From positions 186,001 through 250,000 of the forward strand of contig NZ_JACYFS010000002.1 of assembly GCF_014837145.1 (NCBI RefSeq): a DNA stretch of 64,000 nucleotides. The letters run 5' to 3'. The position numbers and the translations under genes are program-made. Under the pieces are notes generated by a model. That model saw only the letters and a list, made by a program, of their open reading frames with translations, ran no database searches and had not been told where the DNA came from. Positions 27,918 through 37,012 of this stretch are shown piece by piece. Each line of letters opens with the position of its first letter. Positions within the stretch are counted from its first letter, which is position 1. Origin of the DNA: Chryseobacterium caseinilyticum (lineage in GTDB: Bacteria; Bacteroidota; Bacteroidia; Flavobacteriales; Weeksellaceae).

Positions 27918-28017
27918 TCAGTCATTTTTATTAAAGTGTAAATTTCTTAAGAATAAACGGATGTTTGAACCTGTTTTTTTTGAAATGTAATGAATACTAA
28001 GAATAATGTAATGAAAC

Positions 28018-28407
28018 TTATCTGAATCTGTATCCCAATCCTACACCCATTTTCCAACTTCCATTCGCTGTTGAGGTCTTGGCGTTGTAGTAAAACGGAA
28101 TCTGCAGTACCAATTTTTTATAAACCACAGCAAATCCTGCTCCCAGAGTCGGCATCACGGCACTGTTTTTTGTTCCGGACGAGCGGTCTTCTTTAATCCG
28201 CAAAGAGGGAAGCATTCCCAGCATTAATTTTAAATTGTGCTGTGTAAAACTGACATTCGGACCTGTAAAATTTAAAAAAGCTCCGTGGTCGACATAACCG
28301 GCAACGGCAACTCCGTCAAAAAAGGAAACTTTTATACTGGAATCTTTTTCCTGACAGAAGCAGAGACTGGAAATACAAATTACTGTTCCTAAAAGAATTT
28401 TTTTCAT
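28018..28407 (-). CDS. Small exported protein, probable beta-barrel-like
   Basis: The 129-residue protein has a signal peptide (ICISSLCFCQ). Several amphipathic strands follow, and it ends GVGLGYRFR, the aromatic-residue end usual for outer-membrane beta proteins. No family is recognised. It is too short for a large barrel, so it could be an outer-membrane protein fragment or a small barrel. It lies alone between the antiporter and the response-regulator genes. Function unknown. Confidence 0.7.
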   Translation of the reverse strand: MKKILLGTVICISSLCFCQEKDSSIKVSFFDGVAVAGYVDHGAFLNFTGPNVSFTQHNLKLMLGMLPSLRIKEDRSSGTKNSAVMPTLGAGFAVVYKKLVLQIPFYYNAKTSTANGSWKMGVGLGYRFR

Positions 28408-28518
28408 GATATTTCATTTAATCAAGGCACAAAAGTAGTGGCAGTAATTGTTTTCTGAAATACCGATGTAATAAAGACGCAGGATTCTGCAGTGAAAAGA
28501 GGAAGATTTGAAAAGACC

Positions 28519-29229
28519 TTACTTCCCAAACATTTCCATCAGAGAATTTCTGTAGATTTCACCAATCTGAAGCTTTAAAAACTGATCAGATTCAGTAGAA
28601 ATTGTAGTGATAATCTCGTTGGTGGATAAAACTTTAACAGATGACAGTGCGATGATCTCTTTTTTGTTAACCTGCGCAAAATCTTTCGCCGGAAGCATCT
28701 CGAGAAGTGATTTGAAATTAAGATTTTTCAGAACAATCACAGTTCCATCCTTCAGAATAATATCTTTGTCGCGGCTGTCGATTTCCGAAGTTTTGATGTA
28801 GGCAATCTGCTCCGTGAAAATGGTGGACTTGCCGATGTTGGTGTTCCACTCGATGAAATCTTTTCTGTGGGTTGTTGCCAAAAGATCTGCTGCTTTTTCA
28901 AATGCCTGAATCAATCTTTCTTTTTTGATGGGCTTTCTTACATAATCTACAACATTCAGATCAAAAGCTTCGGCTGCGTATTCTTTGTAGGCGGTGGTAA
29001 AGATGATTTTTTTTGAACCAGAAATCAGTTCGGCAACCTGTAAACCCGTCATTCCGGGCATTTCAATATCTAAAATACAGAGATTGCAGTCGATGTTTTC
29101 TATTTCACTGAGGAAAATTTTGGGATCGTTGAAAACTTTTACAACTTCCACGTTTTCTATCTGTTCGCAGAGAAGTTTCAGGTAGCTGATCGCCAGCAGT
29201 TCGTCATCAAGAATAACGCATTTTATCAT
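28519..29229 (-). CDS. LytTR-type response regulator
   Basis: This 236-residue regulator has an N-terminal receiver domain with phospho-acceptor D54 (CILDIEMPGMTGL), the acid pair at DDE 8-10, and K in YVRKPIKKE. A C-terminal LytTR DNA-binding domain follows (IAYIKTSEIDSRDKDIILKD appears in its beta part, then FAQVNKKEII). It overlaps the sensor kinase gene by 23 bases and clearly forms a pair with it. Targets are usually nearby or self promoters, but none can be read here. The family call is firm. Confidence 0.95.
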   Translation of the reverse strand: MIKCVILDDELLAISYLKLLCEQIENVEVVKVFNDPKIFLSEIENIDCNLCILDIEMPGMTGLQVAELISGSKKIIFTTAYKEYAAEAFDLNVVDYVRKPIKKERLIQAFEKAADLLATTHRKDFIEWNTNIGKSTIFTEQIAYIKTSEIDSRDKDIILKDGTVIVLKNLNFKSLLEMLPAKDFAQVNKKEIIALSSVKVLSTNEIITTISTESDQFLKLQIGEIYRNSLMEMFGK

Positions 29230-29977
29230 AGAATTCGCCTAAATTGATTGTTAATTCTGCCGTGAAGATACCGTTTTTTGAGTTTTTCTGTAGCGTGTAA
29301 AAATTATTATAGATCATCTTCAATCTCTGATCCAGCGACTGACTTCCGAATCCGCTATGGTCTTTGTGAAGTACATTTTTAAGGGAAGCTTTGTTGGTGA
29401 CCTTCATTGAAAATATTCCGTCACTGAGCTCCAGCTGAATTGAAATAAAAGAATCCTGAGCTAAAAAATCGGTGTGTTTAAAGGCATTTTCAATTAAATC
29501 TACAGAAATCAGCGGGGCAAAAACTTTTTCTTCAAATACAGAATCAGATTTATCAATTTTAGATTTAATTCTGAAATCAAAAAGCGGATTGACCTTGATT
29601 TTATTAATTTCGATAAGGCTTAAAGCAAAACTGAGTTCTTCTTTCGGGCTTACGAATTTGTTGTTGCTTTCGTAGAGGATATAATCCAGAACATTTGCCA
29701 GTTTATCAAGCGACATGTAGGTTTGATATGCATGAGACTGAACTGAATTCAAAATATTTTTAAACAAATGCGGATTCAGTTTCGTTCCGATATGTTCCAG
29801 TTGAACTTCATTCAATCTGTTCTGAATCAGTTTGTTGCTTTCAGAAAGCTTTAAATTCTTATTTTTCAGCCTTTGATTTCGACTGAAAAGATAAATGGAA
29901 GCCGTTAAAAAAATAAAAATGGCAAAAACTCCGATAAAAATCAGATAATCCTGAATAAGATAGAGGTTGCCGTCCAT
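29207..29977 (-). CDS. LytS/YehU-type sensor histidine kinase
   Basis: The 256-residue kinase has one N-terminal transmembrane helix (residues ~10-28), a short coiled segment, then the His_kinase motif LNPHLFKNILNSVQSHAY carrying the phosphorylated histidine. An ATP-binding domain (SVDLIENAFKHTDF, HSGFGSQSLDQRL) completes it. The usual signal-input domain is absent, so the stimulus probably acts through the membrane segment. Its last 23 bases overlap the LytTR regulator gene, confirming the two-component pair. Confidence 0.93.
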   Translation of the reverse strand: MDGNLYLIQDYLIFIGVFAIFIFLTASIYLFSRNQRLKNKNLKLSESNKLIQNRLNEVQLEHIGTKLNPHLFKNILNSVQSHAYQTYMSLDKLANVLDYILYESNNKFVSPKEELSFALSLIEINKIKVNPLFDFRIKSKIDKSDSVFEEKVFAPLISVDLIENAFKHTDFLAQDSFISIQLELSDGIFSMKVTNKASLKNVLHKDHSGFGSQSLDQRLKMIYNNFYTLQKNSKNGIFTAELTINLGEFYDKMRYS

Positions 29978-30002
29978 ATATTTTAAACAAATTTCAGATA
30001 AT

Positions 30003-30374
30003 TTACCTGAGCTTTTTCAAAGAATTTAAAACAGCATTTTCCTCACACTTCTCAAACGTAATTTCGTATCTCGGATTTTTCTCAGGATAAGTCATCAGAT
30101 AACTCGGGCAGGGCTTTTGCTGAGCTTTGCTGCGGTCAAAATCTATTTTTCCTAAAGTAATGATGCTGTCTTTTAAGAATTTTTCATTCACTTTTAAAGC
30201 TTCCATCTCAGCTTTGAAAGTTTCAGAATATTTAAAATCTTTAGATAAAGTTTCGGCGATTACGCGGCTGTTGGGAAGGTATCCGCTGCAGCTTGCGCCT
30301 TTTTTATTGAGTACAAAAAATACAATGATCAGTCCGGGAATAAGCCCGAATGCAAAAAATTTGATTTTTCTCAT
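30003..30374 (-). CDS. Small single-pass membrane protein, DUF4258-like
   Basis: This 123-residue protein has one N-terminal transmembrane helix (residues ~6-22) and a soluble tail. The segment CSGYLPNSRVIAETLSKDF and later GKIDFDRSKA recall a Flavobacteriia family (DUF4258) that I associate with alanine dehydrogenase neighbours; this is memory, not a search. The start codon directly follows the ald stop (TAAATG), so the two are co-translated. Function unknown. Confidence 0.7.
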   Translation of the reverse strand: MRKIKFFAFGLIPGLIIVFFVLNKKGASCSGYLPNSRVIAETLSKDFKYSETFKAEMEALKVNEKFLKDSIITLGKIDFDRSKAQQKPCPSYLMTYPEKNPRYEITFEKCEENAVLNSLKKLR

Positions 30375-31568
30375 TTAGAAAAGTAAAAGATTGATATCAT
30401 GATAAGTAAGACCAAAACGGTCGCAGATCACTTTTTTGGTATGGCGGCCTTTGTACATGTAAAGGCTTTGTTTCATTTCGTTTTTTCTGAGGAGCATATT
30501 TTCGAAACCGCCTTCTTCATCGTAGTTTAAAAGGTAAGACAGGAAGAAATTGGAAATGGCCTTGGTAGTCGTTCTCGGCATTTTTGATGTCAGATTCGGC
30601 AGTCCGCAGTGAATTACACCGTGCTTGATGATGTAAGGATCTTCCATTGTGGTCAGTTCTGAAGTTTCAATCACTTTACCGTTATCGATGGTGATGTCGA
30701 TGATCACAGTTCCTTTTTTCATTTTTGAAACCATTTCTTCGGTCACAATCGGGTTCGAATTCATTCTTGGAAGTGCTCCGATAACCACGTCGGCACGTCT
30801 GAGTGCTTTTTTAAGTTCCTTGGGATCGATGATCGAGGTCGGAACTCGGCTGTCTACCAAAGTGTGAAGTCTTCTTAATTTTGAAAGTGAATTATCAAAA
30901 ACCCTGACACTTGCACCCAAACCAATAGCTGCTTTGGTCGCAAATTCACCGACGATTCCTGCTCCGATGATAACTACTTCTGTGGGTCTCACTCCCGTGA
31001 TTCCTCCTAGCATTAAACCGTTGGAAAGAGCGAGCAATTCTGATGCGTATAAAATAGAAACTGTACCAGCAATTTCGCCAATTAATCTTACCAGGGCAAG
31101 TTGATTGTACTCATCGAAAATAAATTCAAAAGCGATGGCATTGATTTTTTTCTGAGCCAGTCTGCAGAAGTAATCTTTATCTCTGAGGTTAATCTGTAAA
31201 GCAGAAACCAGATAAGTATGAGGCTTGAAATACTCTATTTCTTCGTCTGTAGGCGGATTAATTTTTAAAACCAAATCCTGCCCGAATGCTTCCTTGGGAT
31301 CATCAGTAATTCTCGCTCCCGACTCAGAGTACTGAAGATCGGTAAAAAAAGATCCCTGTCCGGCACCGGATTCTATAATGATCTCATGGCCATGCTCTAC
31401 CAAAACCTGCACAGCATCGGGTGTGATGCAAGTACGCCTTTCGTTGAGGCAGGTTTCTTTGGGAATTCCTATACTGAACTGTTTACCTTTTTTGATGACT
31501 TCGAGTTTCTCTTCTTTCGGCATCAGTTCTTCTTCGGTAAACGGAGTAAAAATATTGGTGGTGCTCAT
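30375..31568 (-). CDS. ald: Alanine dehydrogenase
   Basis: The enzyme interconverts L-alanine and pyruvate plus ammonia with NAD. The 397 residues contain the AlaDH/PNT N-terminal domain (IGIPKETCLNERRTCITPDA, then GHEIIIESGAGQGSFFTD) and the NAD-binding Rossmann domain (VVIIGAGIVGEFATKAAIGLG with ASVRVFDNS). The conserved DITIDNGKVIETSE and HCGLPNLTSKMP segments occur before the C-terminus. Compared with the ~370-residue canonical enzyme there is a short N-terminal extension, common in Bacteroidetes. A strong promoter lies 56-85 bases upstream. Identification is good; a related transhydrogenase-like activity is less likely because only one subunit is present. Confidence 0.92.
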   Translation of the reverse strand: MSTTNIFTPFTEEELMPKEEKLEVIKKGKQFSIGIPKETCLNERRTCITPDAVQVLVEHGHEIIIESGAGQGSFFTDLQYSESGARITDDPKEAFGQDLVLKINPPTDEEIEYFKPHTYLVSALQINLRDKDYFCRLAQKKINAIAFEFIFDEYNQLALVRLIGEIAGTVSILYASELLALSNGLMLGGITGVRPTEVVIIGAGIVGEFATKAAIGLGASVRVFDNSLSKLRRLHTLVDSRVPTSIIDPKELKKALRRADVVIGALPRMNSNPIVTEEMVSKMKKGTVIIDITIDNGKVIETSELTTMEDPYIIKHGVIHCGLPNLTSKMPRTTTKAISNFFLSYLLNYDEEGGFENMLLRKNEMKQSLYMYKGRHTKKVICDRFGLTYHDINLLLF

Positions 31569-31623
31569 TTTTTAAGGTGGATTTTGACTGAAAATATTTT
31601 AAAAATCAATCGGTTTCACAAGG

Positions 31624-31653
31624 CAAATATACAGATTAAGTCGCTGATAGCAA
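31624..31653 (-). promoter_or_regulatory. Bacteroidetes-type promoter of ald
   Basis: On the minus strand TTG (31651-31653) is followed after 19 bases by TATATTTG (31624-31631), an exact consensus. It predicts a leader of about 50 bases. Confidence 0.7.
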
Positions 31654-31726
31654 TTAGCTTTTTGCTATCTGCTTTTTCAAACCCATCTTTTAAATTTAAA
31701 AACATTGTAAAACTTGAAGTACTTAG

Positions 31727-32134
31727 TTATTCGAAAGTAATTTCTCTTGTTTCTCCGTTATTATCAATTTCCATGGTGTGGTAGCCGAGTCCGTCGAGCT
31801 CCTCTTCATAAACTTCCGGCCATTCTATGATGCAGAGAAAAGAATTGTCGAGGTATTCTTCGATGCCGATGTCATACACTTCTCCGATGTTTTTTAAACG
31901 GTAAAGATCAAAATGAAAAACTTTTCCTTTCGGCGAACTGTATTCGTTCACAATCGAATAAGTAGGAGAGTTGACCTCGTCCTGACTTCCTAAATTTTTC
32001 AAGAGGATTTGTGTAAATGTTGTTTTTCCGGCTCCTAGGTTTCCTTTCAGCAAAAGGATATTATGTTTCAGCTGTGGCAAAATTTCGTTCACCACATCCT
32101 GCCATTGTTCTAAATTTCTGATCTCGAAATGCAT
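31727..32134 (-). CDS. tsaE: tRNA threonylcarbamoyladenosine biosynthesis ATPase TsaE
   Basis: TsaE is the small ATPase that works with TsaB and TsaD to make t6A37 in ANN-decoding tRNAs. The 135-residue length is typical. The P-loop GNLGAGKTTFTQ, the SPTYSIVNEY segment and FHFDLYRL carry the ATP-binding residues, and IIEWPEVYEEEL matches the family C-terminal part. It is followed by ald with a 158-base gap containing the ald promoter. Identification is firm. Confidence 0.95.
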   Translation of the reverse strand: MHFEIRNLEQWQDVVNEILPQLKHNILLLKGNLGAGKTTFTQILLKNLGSQDEVNSPTYSIVNEYSSPKGKVFHFDLYRLKNIGEVYDIGIEEYLDNSFLCIIEWPEVYEEELDGLGYHTMEIDNNGETREITFE

Positions 32135-32266
32135 GCAATTTATTTGAGGCTGTAAAATTAGGAAACGTTTCAGTGTCTGAAAGATTTTTGGATGAATTTT
32201 TATTCAGAATCTGCCTTAAAAAATAATATGTCCACAAAGATTTGCCACAAATTTCCCTGAATGTTT

Positions 32267-32731
32267 TTAGAAACAGTTTCCGTTACAGTTGAGTGCATTC
32301 TGAAAATCGTTTGCGGTGATGATGTAAGTTTCTACAGTCCCGTTGTTGTAATCGTTGCTGAAAATATTTTTAGGATCAATACAGGGTGTCCCATTAAAGT
32401 CACAGATTTGATAAGTTATCTTTCTGGAATTATTAAAAACGATATCTATTTTTTTTGGATAATTGAGCAAATTATAATAGCTGAAACCATTGTAGGGAGG
32501 AAGATCTTTAAATTTTTCAGTATAATTTTCAGAATTTTCAATCGTTATTTTTTCAGACAGGTTAATTTCTTCAACTCCTGCAGAATTTAGAATGTAGGGT
32601 ATGATTTCAACTTTTGCTCCCGAACTGTTTTGTATACTGTACTCATATTCAATAGGCTGTTCGTCACAGTGATCACATCGTCCACAGCCGATCAATACTG
32701 ATAACAGAAGGAAAAAAATGATACTTTTCAT
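32267..32731 (-). CDS. Small lipoprotein of unknown function
   Basis: The 154-residue protein has a lipoprotein signal with lipobox LIGC (Cys16), then a cysteine-rich stretch (CGRCDHCDE). A beta-rich body (YEYSIQNSSGAKVEIIPYI) follows and it ends with NALNCNGNCF. Several cysteines suggest disulfide bonds. No family is recognised. It lies 59 bases after another small secreted protein on the same strand and could share its transcript. Confidence 0.75.
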   Translation of the reverse strand: MKSIIFFLLLSVLIGCGRCDHCDEQPIEYEYSIQNSSGAKVEIIPYILNSAGVEEINLSEKITIENSENYTEKFKDLPPYNGFSYYNLLNYPKKIDIVFNNSRKITYQICDFNGTPCIDPKNIFSNDYNNGTVETYIITANDFQNALNCNGNCF

Positions 32732-32790
32732 AGTTATAATATTTTCTTTTTTGCCTGAGTTTTACAAGTGAATGTTTGAAATTTTTATTA

Positions 32791-33408
32791 TCAATTTACA
32801 TGTACAAATACGTCACCTTCTCTCAGGTCGGCCATTGCATTTGTATTTCCACAGAATTCCCATCTCATTCTGTTGGGTCCGGTAATCGGATAAGAGTCAA
32901 GTAAATTTTGTTTTTTATTGATTGTCTCGACGGAGAATGTGTGATCAAAATGAAGCACAAAATCACCTGTCTCTTTAGGGATCATTTTTATTTCGTACCG
33001 GTATAACTTTTTAGCCGGATCTTCCTTTGCAGAAGTTGTGATGTAGGTATTCGGGCAATTGCCATAATCATCCGAAACATAACCTTCGGCTATTATTTTA
33101 AACTTTTTCTCAGCATAAAGAAGGTTGTAAGATGTAGAAGCTTTTGTAAGTTTGGAAGTAGATATCGCAAATGGTGGTGTGTAGTCCAGTTTTACAGAGT
33201 CCATTTTTATTACGTGATATCCATTGGTTGAGACACGTCCACGAATGGTGATTGTATCACCCACGTTGTAGATTTTGTCGTTATTCAGACTGATTTTGAT
33301 GAGGCTGGGGTTTACTTCAATTTGTTCCTCATGAAATCCCGAACAGTCTGTTGACATGATTAGATGAATACCCAATAAAAATATCGCAATCGTGTAGAAT
33401 TTTTTCAT
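32791..33408 (-). CDS. Secreted beta-rich protein of unknown function
   Basis: The 205-residue protein begins with a hydrophobic signal-like segment (FYTIAIFLLGIHLIMS) directly before a cysteine (TDCSG); the sequence around it is not a clean lipobox. The body is beta-rich (VGDTITIRGRVSTNGYHVIK, RYEIKMIPKETGDFVLHFDH), suggesting an immunoglobulin-like fold. No family is recognised. It is followed downstream by another small secreted protein, so the two may be a unit at the cell envelope. Function unknown. Confidence 0.75.
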   Translation of the reverse strand: MKKFYTIAIFLLGIHLIMSTDCSGFHEEQIEVNPSLIKISLNNDKIYNVGDTITIRGRVSTNGYHVIKMDSVKLDYTPPFAISTSKLTKASTSYNLLYAEKKFKIIAEGYVSDDYGNCPNTYITTSAKEDPAKKLYRYEIKMIPKETGDFVLHFDHTFSVETINKKQNLLDSYPITGPNRMRWEFCGNTNAMADLREGDVFVHVN

Positions 33409-33472
33409 TTTATTTTTTTTCTAAAAATACTCTAAAAAACAATTACTTAGATAAAATTTAGGCTTTTGACTG

Positions 33473-33510
33473 TAATTTTGCTGAAGCTCAAAATCATTTC
33501 ATTATTTTTG
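33473..33510 (+). promoter_or_regulatory. Promoter region of dnaG with two -7-like boxes
   Basis: TAATTTTG (33473-33480) and TATTTTTG (33503-33510) both match TAnnTTTG; the TTG within the first lies 22 bases before the second. The second box ends only 4 bases before the dnaG ATG, so use of it would give a nearly leaderless mRNA. Confidence 0.5.
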
Positions 33511-33514
33511 CTAA

Positions 33515-35476
33515 ATGATCTCCAAACAGACGATAGATAAAATATTTTCCACAATCCGCGTAGAAGAGATTGTGGGCGAATACGTGCAGCTGAAAAGAGC
33601 GGGATCCAATTTTAAAGGGTTGAGCCCGTTTCATGAAGAAAAATCGCCGAGTTTTGTTGTATCTCCGAGCAAGCAGATCTGGAAAGATTTCTCGACTGGG
33701 AAGGGAGGGACAGCGATTTCGTTTTTAATGGAAATCGAAAATTTTACCTACCCAGAAGCACTTCGTCATGCAGCCAAAAAATATGCAATCGAAATTGAAG
33801 AAGACCGTCAGGAATTCTCTGAGGAAGCCAAAATTGCACAGACGGAAAGAGATATTCTTTATAAAATTCATGAAATTGCCAACGATTATTTCCAGAATAT
33901 TTTGTGGGAAAATGAGGAGGGAAGATCTATTGGTCTTTCGTATTTCAGAGAACGTGAGCTGAAGGATGACATCATCAGAAAATTTCAGCTGGGATATTCT
34001 CCGGAAAAGAAAAATTCATTTACCGAATATGCGATTGAGAAAGGCTATTCCAAAGAAATTTTAGAGAAATCCGGACTTTCTATTTTTCCTGAAAATTCTC
34101 CGGCAGGCATCGACCGTTTCCGTGAAAGAGTGATGTTTCCAATTCACAGTTTTTCGGGAAGAGTTTTAGGTTTTGGAGCCAGAATTCTGAAGAACAATAT
34201 TAAAACCGCCAAATATCTCAACTCTCCGGAGACAGAAATTTATCATAAATCAAATGTTCTTTATGGCTTAAACCAAAGCAAACAGGCGATTTCCAGAAAA
34301 AATGTCTGTCTATTGGTGGAAGGTTATATGGATGTGATTTCGCTCCATCTTTCGGGAATTGAAAATGTGGTGGCGAGTTCCGGAACTTCTTTGACAACTG
34401 AGCAAATTAAACTGATCAAAAGACTTACGGAGAATGTGACCATTCTGTTTGATGGTGATAATGCTGGAATCAAAGCCAGTTTCAGGAGCATCGATATGCT
34501 TCTGGCGGAAGGCATGAACATCCGTGTTCTGCTCTTTCCCGAAGGCGACGACCCCGATTCTTTTGCCCGGAAACATCCTCAGGATTACGTAGAGAAATTT
34601 ATTGAAAACGAAGCGACAGATTTCATCGATTTTAAAGCTGAAATTCTTCTTAAAGATGCCGGAACAGATCCGATAAAAAAGGCTGATGCCATCCGGAACA
34701 TCGTAAAGTCGGTTTCGTTTGTGCAGAATGCTTTGAAAAAAGAAGTTTATCTGAAAGAAGTTTCAAATAAATTCGGGCTTTCGGAGCAGAGTCTTTTTAA
34801 TGAGCTCGATATTCAGAAGCAGATCACGCAGAATCAGACCCAACACCAGCCAAAAGAACAGCAGAAACCTGCAAAACTGGAAATCGTTCCACAACAGGCA
34901 GAGCTTGAAGATTCGGTTCAGTTTAATATTATTCATCAGGAAAATAAGCTGATTGATACAATGCTGATGTTTGGCGACATGGTTTTGGAAAGACAGGATG
35001 CCAATCTTGAGAAATACGAAATCACCGTCATTGAAGAAATTCTTCATCACTTTGAAGATGAGAATTATGAATTTCAGATTCCAACCAATCAGAAAATCAT
35101 CGAAAACATCAAAATCGGAATTGAAAATGAGGAAATACGTGCCGGAAATTTCTTTATCACGTTAATGGATGAAGATATTACACTGAAAGTGGCCGACGCT
35201 CTTCTCTCGCCCGACGATCTCAGCGACTGGTCAACGAGAAATATTTTCCCGCCCGCCATTGGTGATCATCTTGCTGCGGAAGTGGAAGCCAATATTCTCA
35301 TTCACAAATATTATTACATTCATCTCCTCATCAGAAAAATGACCGCCGATCTCGAAAACCACCGTGAAAATAATCCTACCGCGTATTTTGATTCCATAAA
35401 AAAGATCATGATGCTCACAGAGTTTTCAAGGCAGTTGGCTACAAAACTGGAGTGGTCACCGATTACGAAGGTTTGA
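33515..35476 (+). CDS. dnaG: DNA primase DnaG with a zinc-ribbon domain lacking its cysteines
   Basis: DnaG makes RNA primers at the replication fork. The 653-residue protein has the N-terminal domain (RVEEIVGEYVQLKRAG), RNA polymerase core and TOPRIM centre (LLVEGYMDVISL, then LFDGDNAG and DDPDSF with the acidic metal ligands), and a helicase-binding C-terminal region. The CHC2 zinc ribbon is present as a fold, but its metal ligands are not: where other bacteria have CPFH and CxxC, this protein reads SPFH (S37, H40) and DFST (D58, T61). Three of four ligands are therefore replaced. I recall the same change in other Flavobacteriia, so it is probably a lineage trait. Identification is firm. 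Confidence 0.96.
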   Translation: MISKQTIDKIFSTIRVEEIVGEYVQLKRAGSNFKGLSPFHEEKSPSFVVSPSKQIWKDFSTGKGGTAISFLMEIENFTYPEALRHAAKKYAIEIEEDRQEFSEEAKIAQTERDILYKIHEIANDYFQNILWENEEGRSIGLSYFRERELKDDIIRKFQLGYSPEKKNSFTEYAIEKGYSKEILEKSGLSIFPENSPAGIDRFRERVMFPIHSFSGRVLGFGARILKNNIKTAKYLNSPETEIYHKSNVLYGLNQSKQAISRKNVCLLVEGYMDVISLHLSGIENVVASSGTSLTTEQIKLIKRLTENVTILFDGDNAGIKASFRSIDMLLAEGMNIRVLLFPEGDDPDSFARKHPQDYVEKFIENEATDFIDFKAEILLKDAGTDPIKKADAIRNIVKSVSFVQNALKKEVYLKEVSNKFGLSEQSLFNELDIQKQITQNQTQHQPKEQQKPAKLEIVPQQAELEDSVQFNIIHQENKLIDTMLMFGDMVLERQDANLEKYEITVIEEILHHFEDENYEFQIPTNQKIIENIKIGIENEEIRAGNFFITLMDEDITLKVADALLSPDDLSDWSTRNIFPPAIGDHLAAEVEANILIHKYYYIHLLIRKMTADLENHRENNPTAYFDSIKKIMMLTEFSRQLATKLEWSPITKV

Positions 35477-35502
35477 TTTTAAATTTATTCATATAAATAT
35501 CC

Positions 35503-36906
35503 ATGAAAAAACTGTTTTTCTTACTTGTTCTGATTTTCTCATCAAATATTTTGTTTGCTCAGACAGATCATCATTCCACGGCGATTAAAAATTTTCAGAC
35601 TCAATATAATTCTGGAAAATACGAGTTGGTTTTCAACTCTTTTTCGCCTGAAATGCAGAAAGCTCTGCCACTCGAAAGTACAAAACAGTTTCTTGAAGGT
35701 CTAAGGTCTCAGGCCGGACAAATCACTTCGACAAAACTTTCAACTAAAGAAGGTACAACTGCGATTTACAACACCAATTTTGAGAGAGCAACACTGGAAA
35801 TTCATCTCTCACTCGACGCCGGCAACAAAGTAAGTGGGCTTTTGATACAACCCGTGACTGAGAAACAATCAGCGATGAAAAGTGAGGTCAATAATGCGTT
35901 GAATACTTATCCTAAAGAAATTTCAGATTTGATTTTTTCAAAAACGAAAGATTTTCCCGATAATACTCAGGTTTCAATTGCTGTCATTAAAGATGGAAAA
36001 ACAAATTATTACGGAATTTTAAAATCAGATAAGACCGTTAAAACTTCAGAAAATCAAAATAAAGTTTTTGAAATCGGTTCGCTGACGAAAGTTTTTACTT
36101 CCACAGTTCTGGCTTCTCTTGTTACTGATCGAAAAGTGAAACTGACTGATGAAATCAACAGGTTTTATCCGTTTCCGTTTAAAAATAATGTGAAAATTAC
36201 GTTTGAAACTCTAGCCAATCACACTTCAGGTTTGCAACGGCTTCCTGAAAATATCAACCTTTCTGATATCTCAAATCCGTACAAAAATTATGGGAGTGAG
36301 CAGCTTTACGATTATCTTAAAAATGGTTTAAATCTGAAAAATAATTCAGAGAAAAAATATGATTATTCCAATCTGGGAGCAGGTTTGCTTGGTCATACTT
36401 TAGCTGTGTCGCAAAAAACCGGCTTTACAGAACTCCTTCAGAAAAGAATATTTGACAGATTTAAAATGAATAATTCGTTCACAAGCTCAAAGGATTTAGG
36501 TTCAAAATTGGTTAAAGGTCTAAATGCTGATGGGCAAGAGGTTTCCAACTGGGATTTTGATGTCCTTTTCGGTGGTGGCGGAATTTTATCAACAACTGAA
36601 GATCTTTCAAAGTTTGCCACAGCACAGTTTGACTTGAAAAATACTGATCTTACTCTGACGAGAACGCCCACATTTACAGTCAGCGAAAAAATGAAAATGG
36701 GATTGGGATGGCATATTTTAAAATCCCAGAACGGAAATGATCTTTTCTGGCACAATGGCGGAACAGCGGGATATTCATCATCGATGGCAATCGATACTGC
36801 AGGAAAAACAGCGGTTGTTATTCTGTCAAATGTTTCAGCTTTCAACCCTAAAATGGGTAGTATTGATCAACTTTGTTTTGAACTGATGAAACAAATCGGG
36901 AATTAA
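35503..36906 (+). CDS. Exported serine hydrolase of the class C beta-lactamase fold with N-terminal DUF3887-like domain
   Basis: The 467-residue protein has a signal peptide (SSNILFAQ). Residues ~25-120 look like a DUF3887-type NTF2-like domain (YELVFNSFSPEMQKAL, FLEGLRSQAG). A serine beta-lactamase/DD-peptidase fold follows, with the SxxK motif GSLTKVF (S193, K196), YSN (Y288) in YDYSNLGAGLLG, and HNGG (H417) taking the place of KTG. This family includes carboxypeptidases, esterases and stress proteins as well as beta-lactamases, so a drug-resistance role cannot be claimed. It lies 26 bases after dnaG, likely by position only. Confidence 0.9.
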   Translation: MKKLFFLLVLIFSSNILFAQTDHHSTAIKNFQTQYNSGKYELVFNSFSPEMQKALPLESTKQFLEGLRSQAGQITSTKLSTKEGTTAIYNTNFERATLEIHLSLDAGNKVSGLLIQPVTEKQSAMKSEVNNALNTYPKEISDLIFSKTKDFPDNTQVSIAVIKDGKTNYYGILKSDKTVKTSENQNKVFEIGSLTKVFTSTVLASLVTDRKVKLTDEINRFYPFPFKNNVKITFETLANHTSGLQRLPENINLSDISNPYKNYGSEQLYDYLKNGLNLKNNSEKKYDYSNLGAGLLGHTLAVSQKTGFTELLQKRIFDRFKMNNSFTSSKDLGSKLVKGLNADGQEVSNWDFDVLFGGGGILSTTEDLSKFATAQFDLKNTDLTLTRTPTFTVSEKMKMGLGWHILKSQNGNDLFWHNGGTAGYSSSMAIDTAGKTAVVILSNVSAFNPKMGSIDQLCFELMKQIGN

Positions 36907-36959
36907 AATTATATTGATAAATCCGTTGCTCAGCAATTTTCATGGTTACATACTATTGC

Positions 36960-36967
36960 TATATTTG
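36960..36967 (+). promoter_or_regulatory. Possible -7 box of the 37.0-kb secreted protein gene
   Basis: TATATTTG lies 45 bases before the ATG at 37013; the -33 region is not convincing. Confidence 0.4.
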
Positions 36968-37012
36968 TTTCGTTTTAAATAAATTACAACTGTAATTTAA
37001 AAACTTAAAACC

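Noticed and set aside
31386..31784. 132-residue plus-strand frame across the ald start
   Set aside because: It is antisense to the ald and tsaE ends and covers the ald promoter, and its protein has no recognisable features.
35503..36906. Antibiotic-resistance beta-lactamase
   Set aside because: The fold is right but the third motif is HNGG and an NTF2-like domain is fused; many such proteins are esterases or peptidases, so resistance cannot be inferred.
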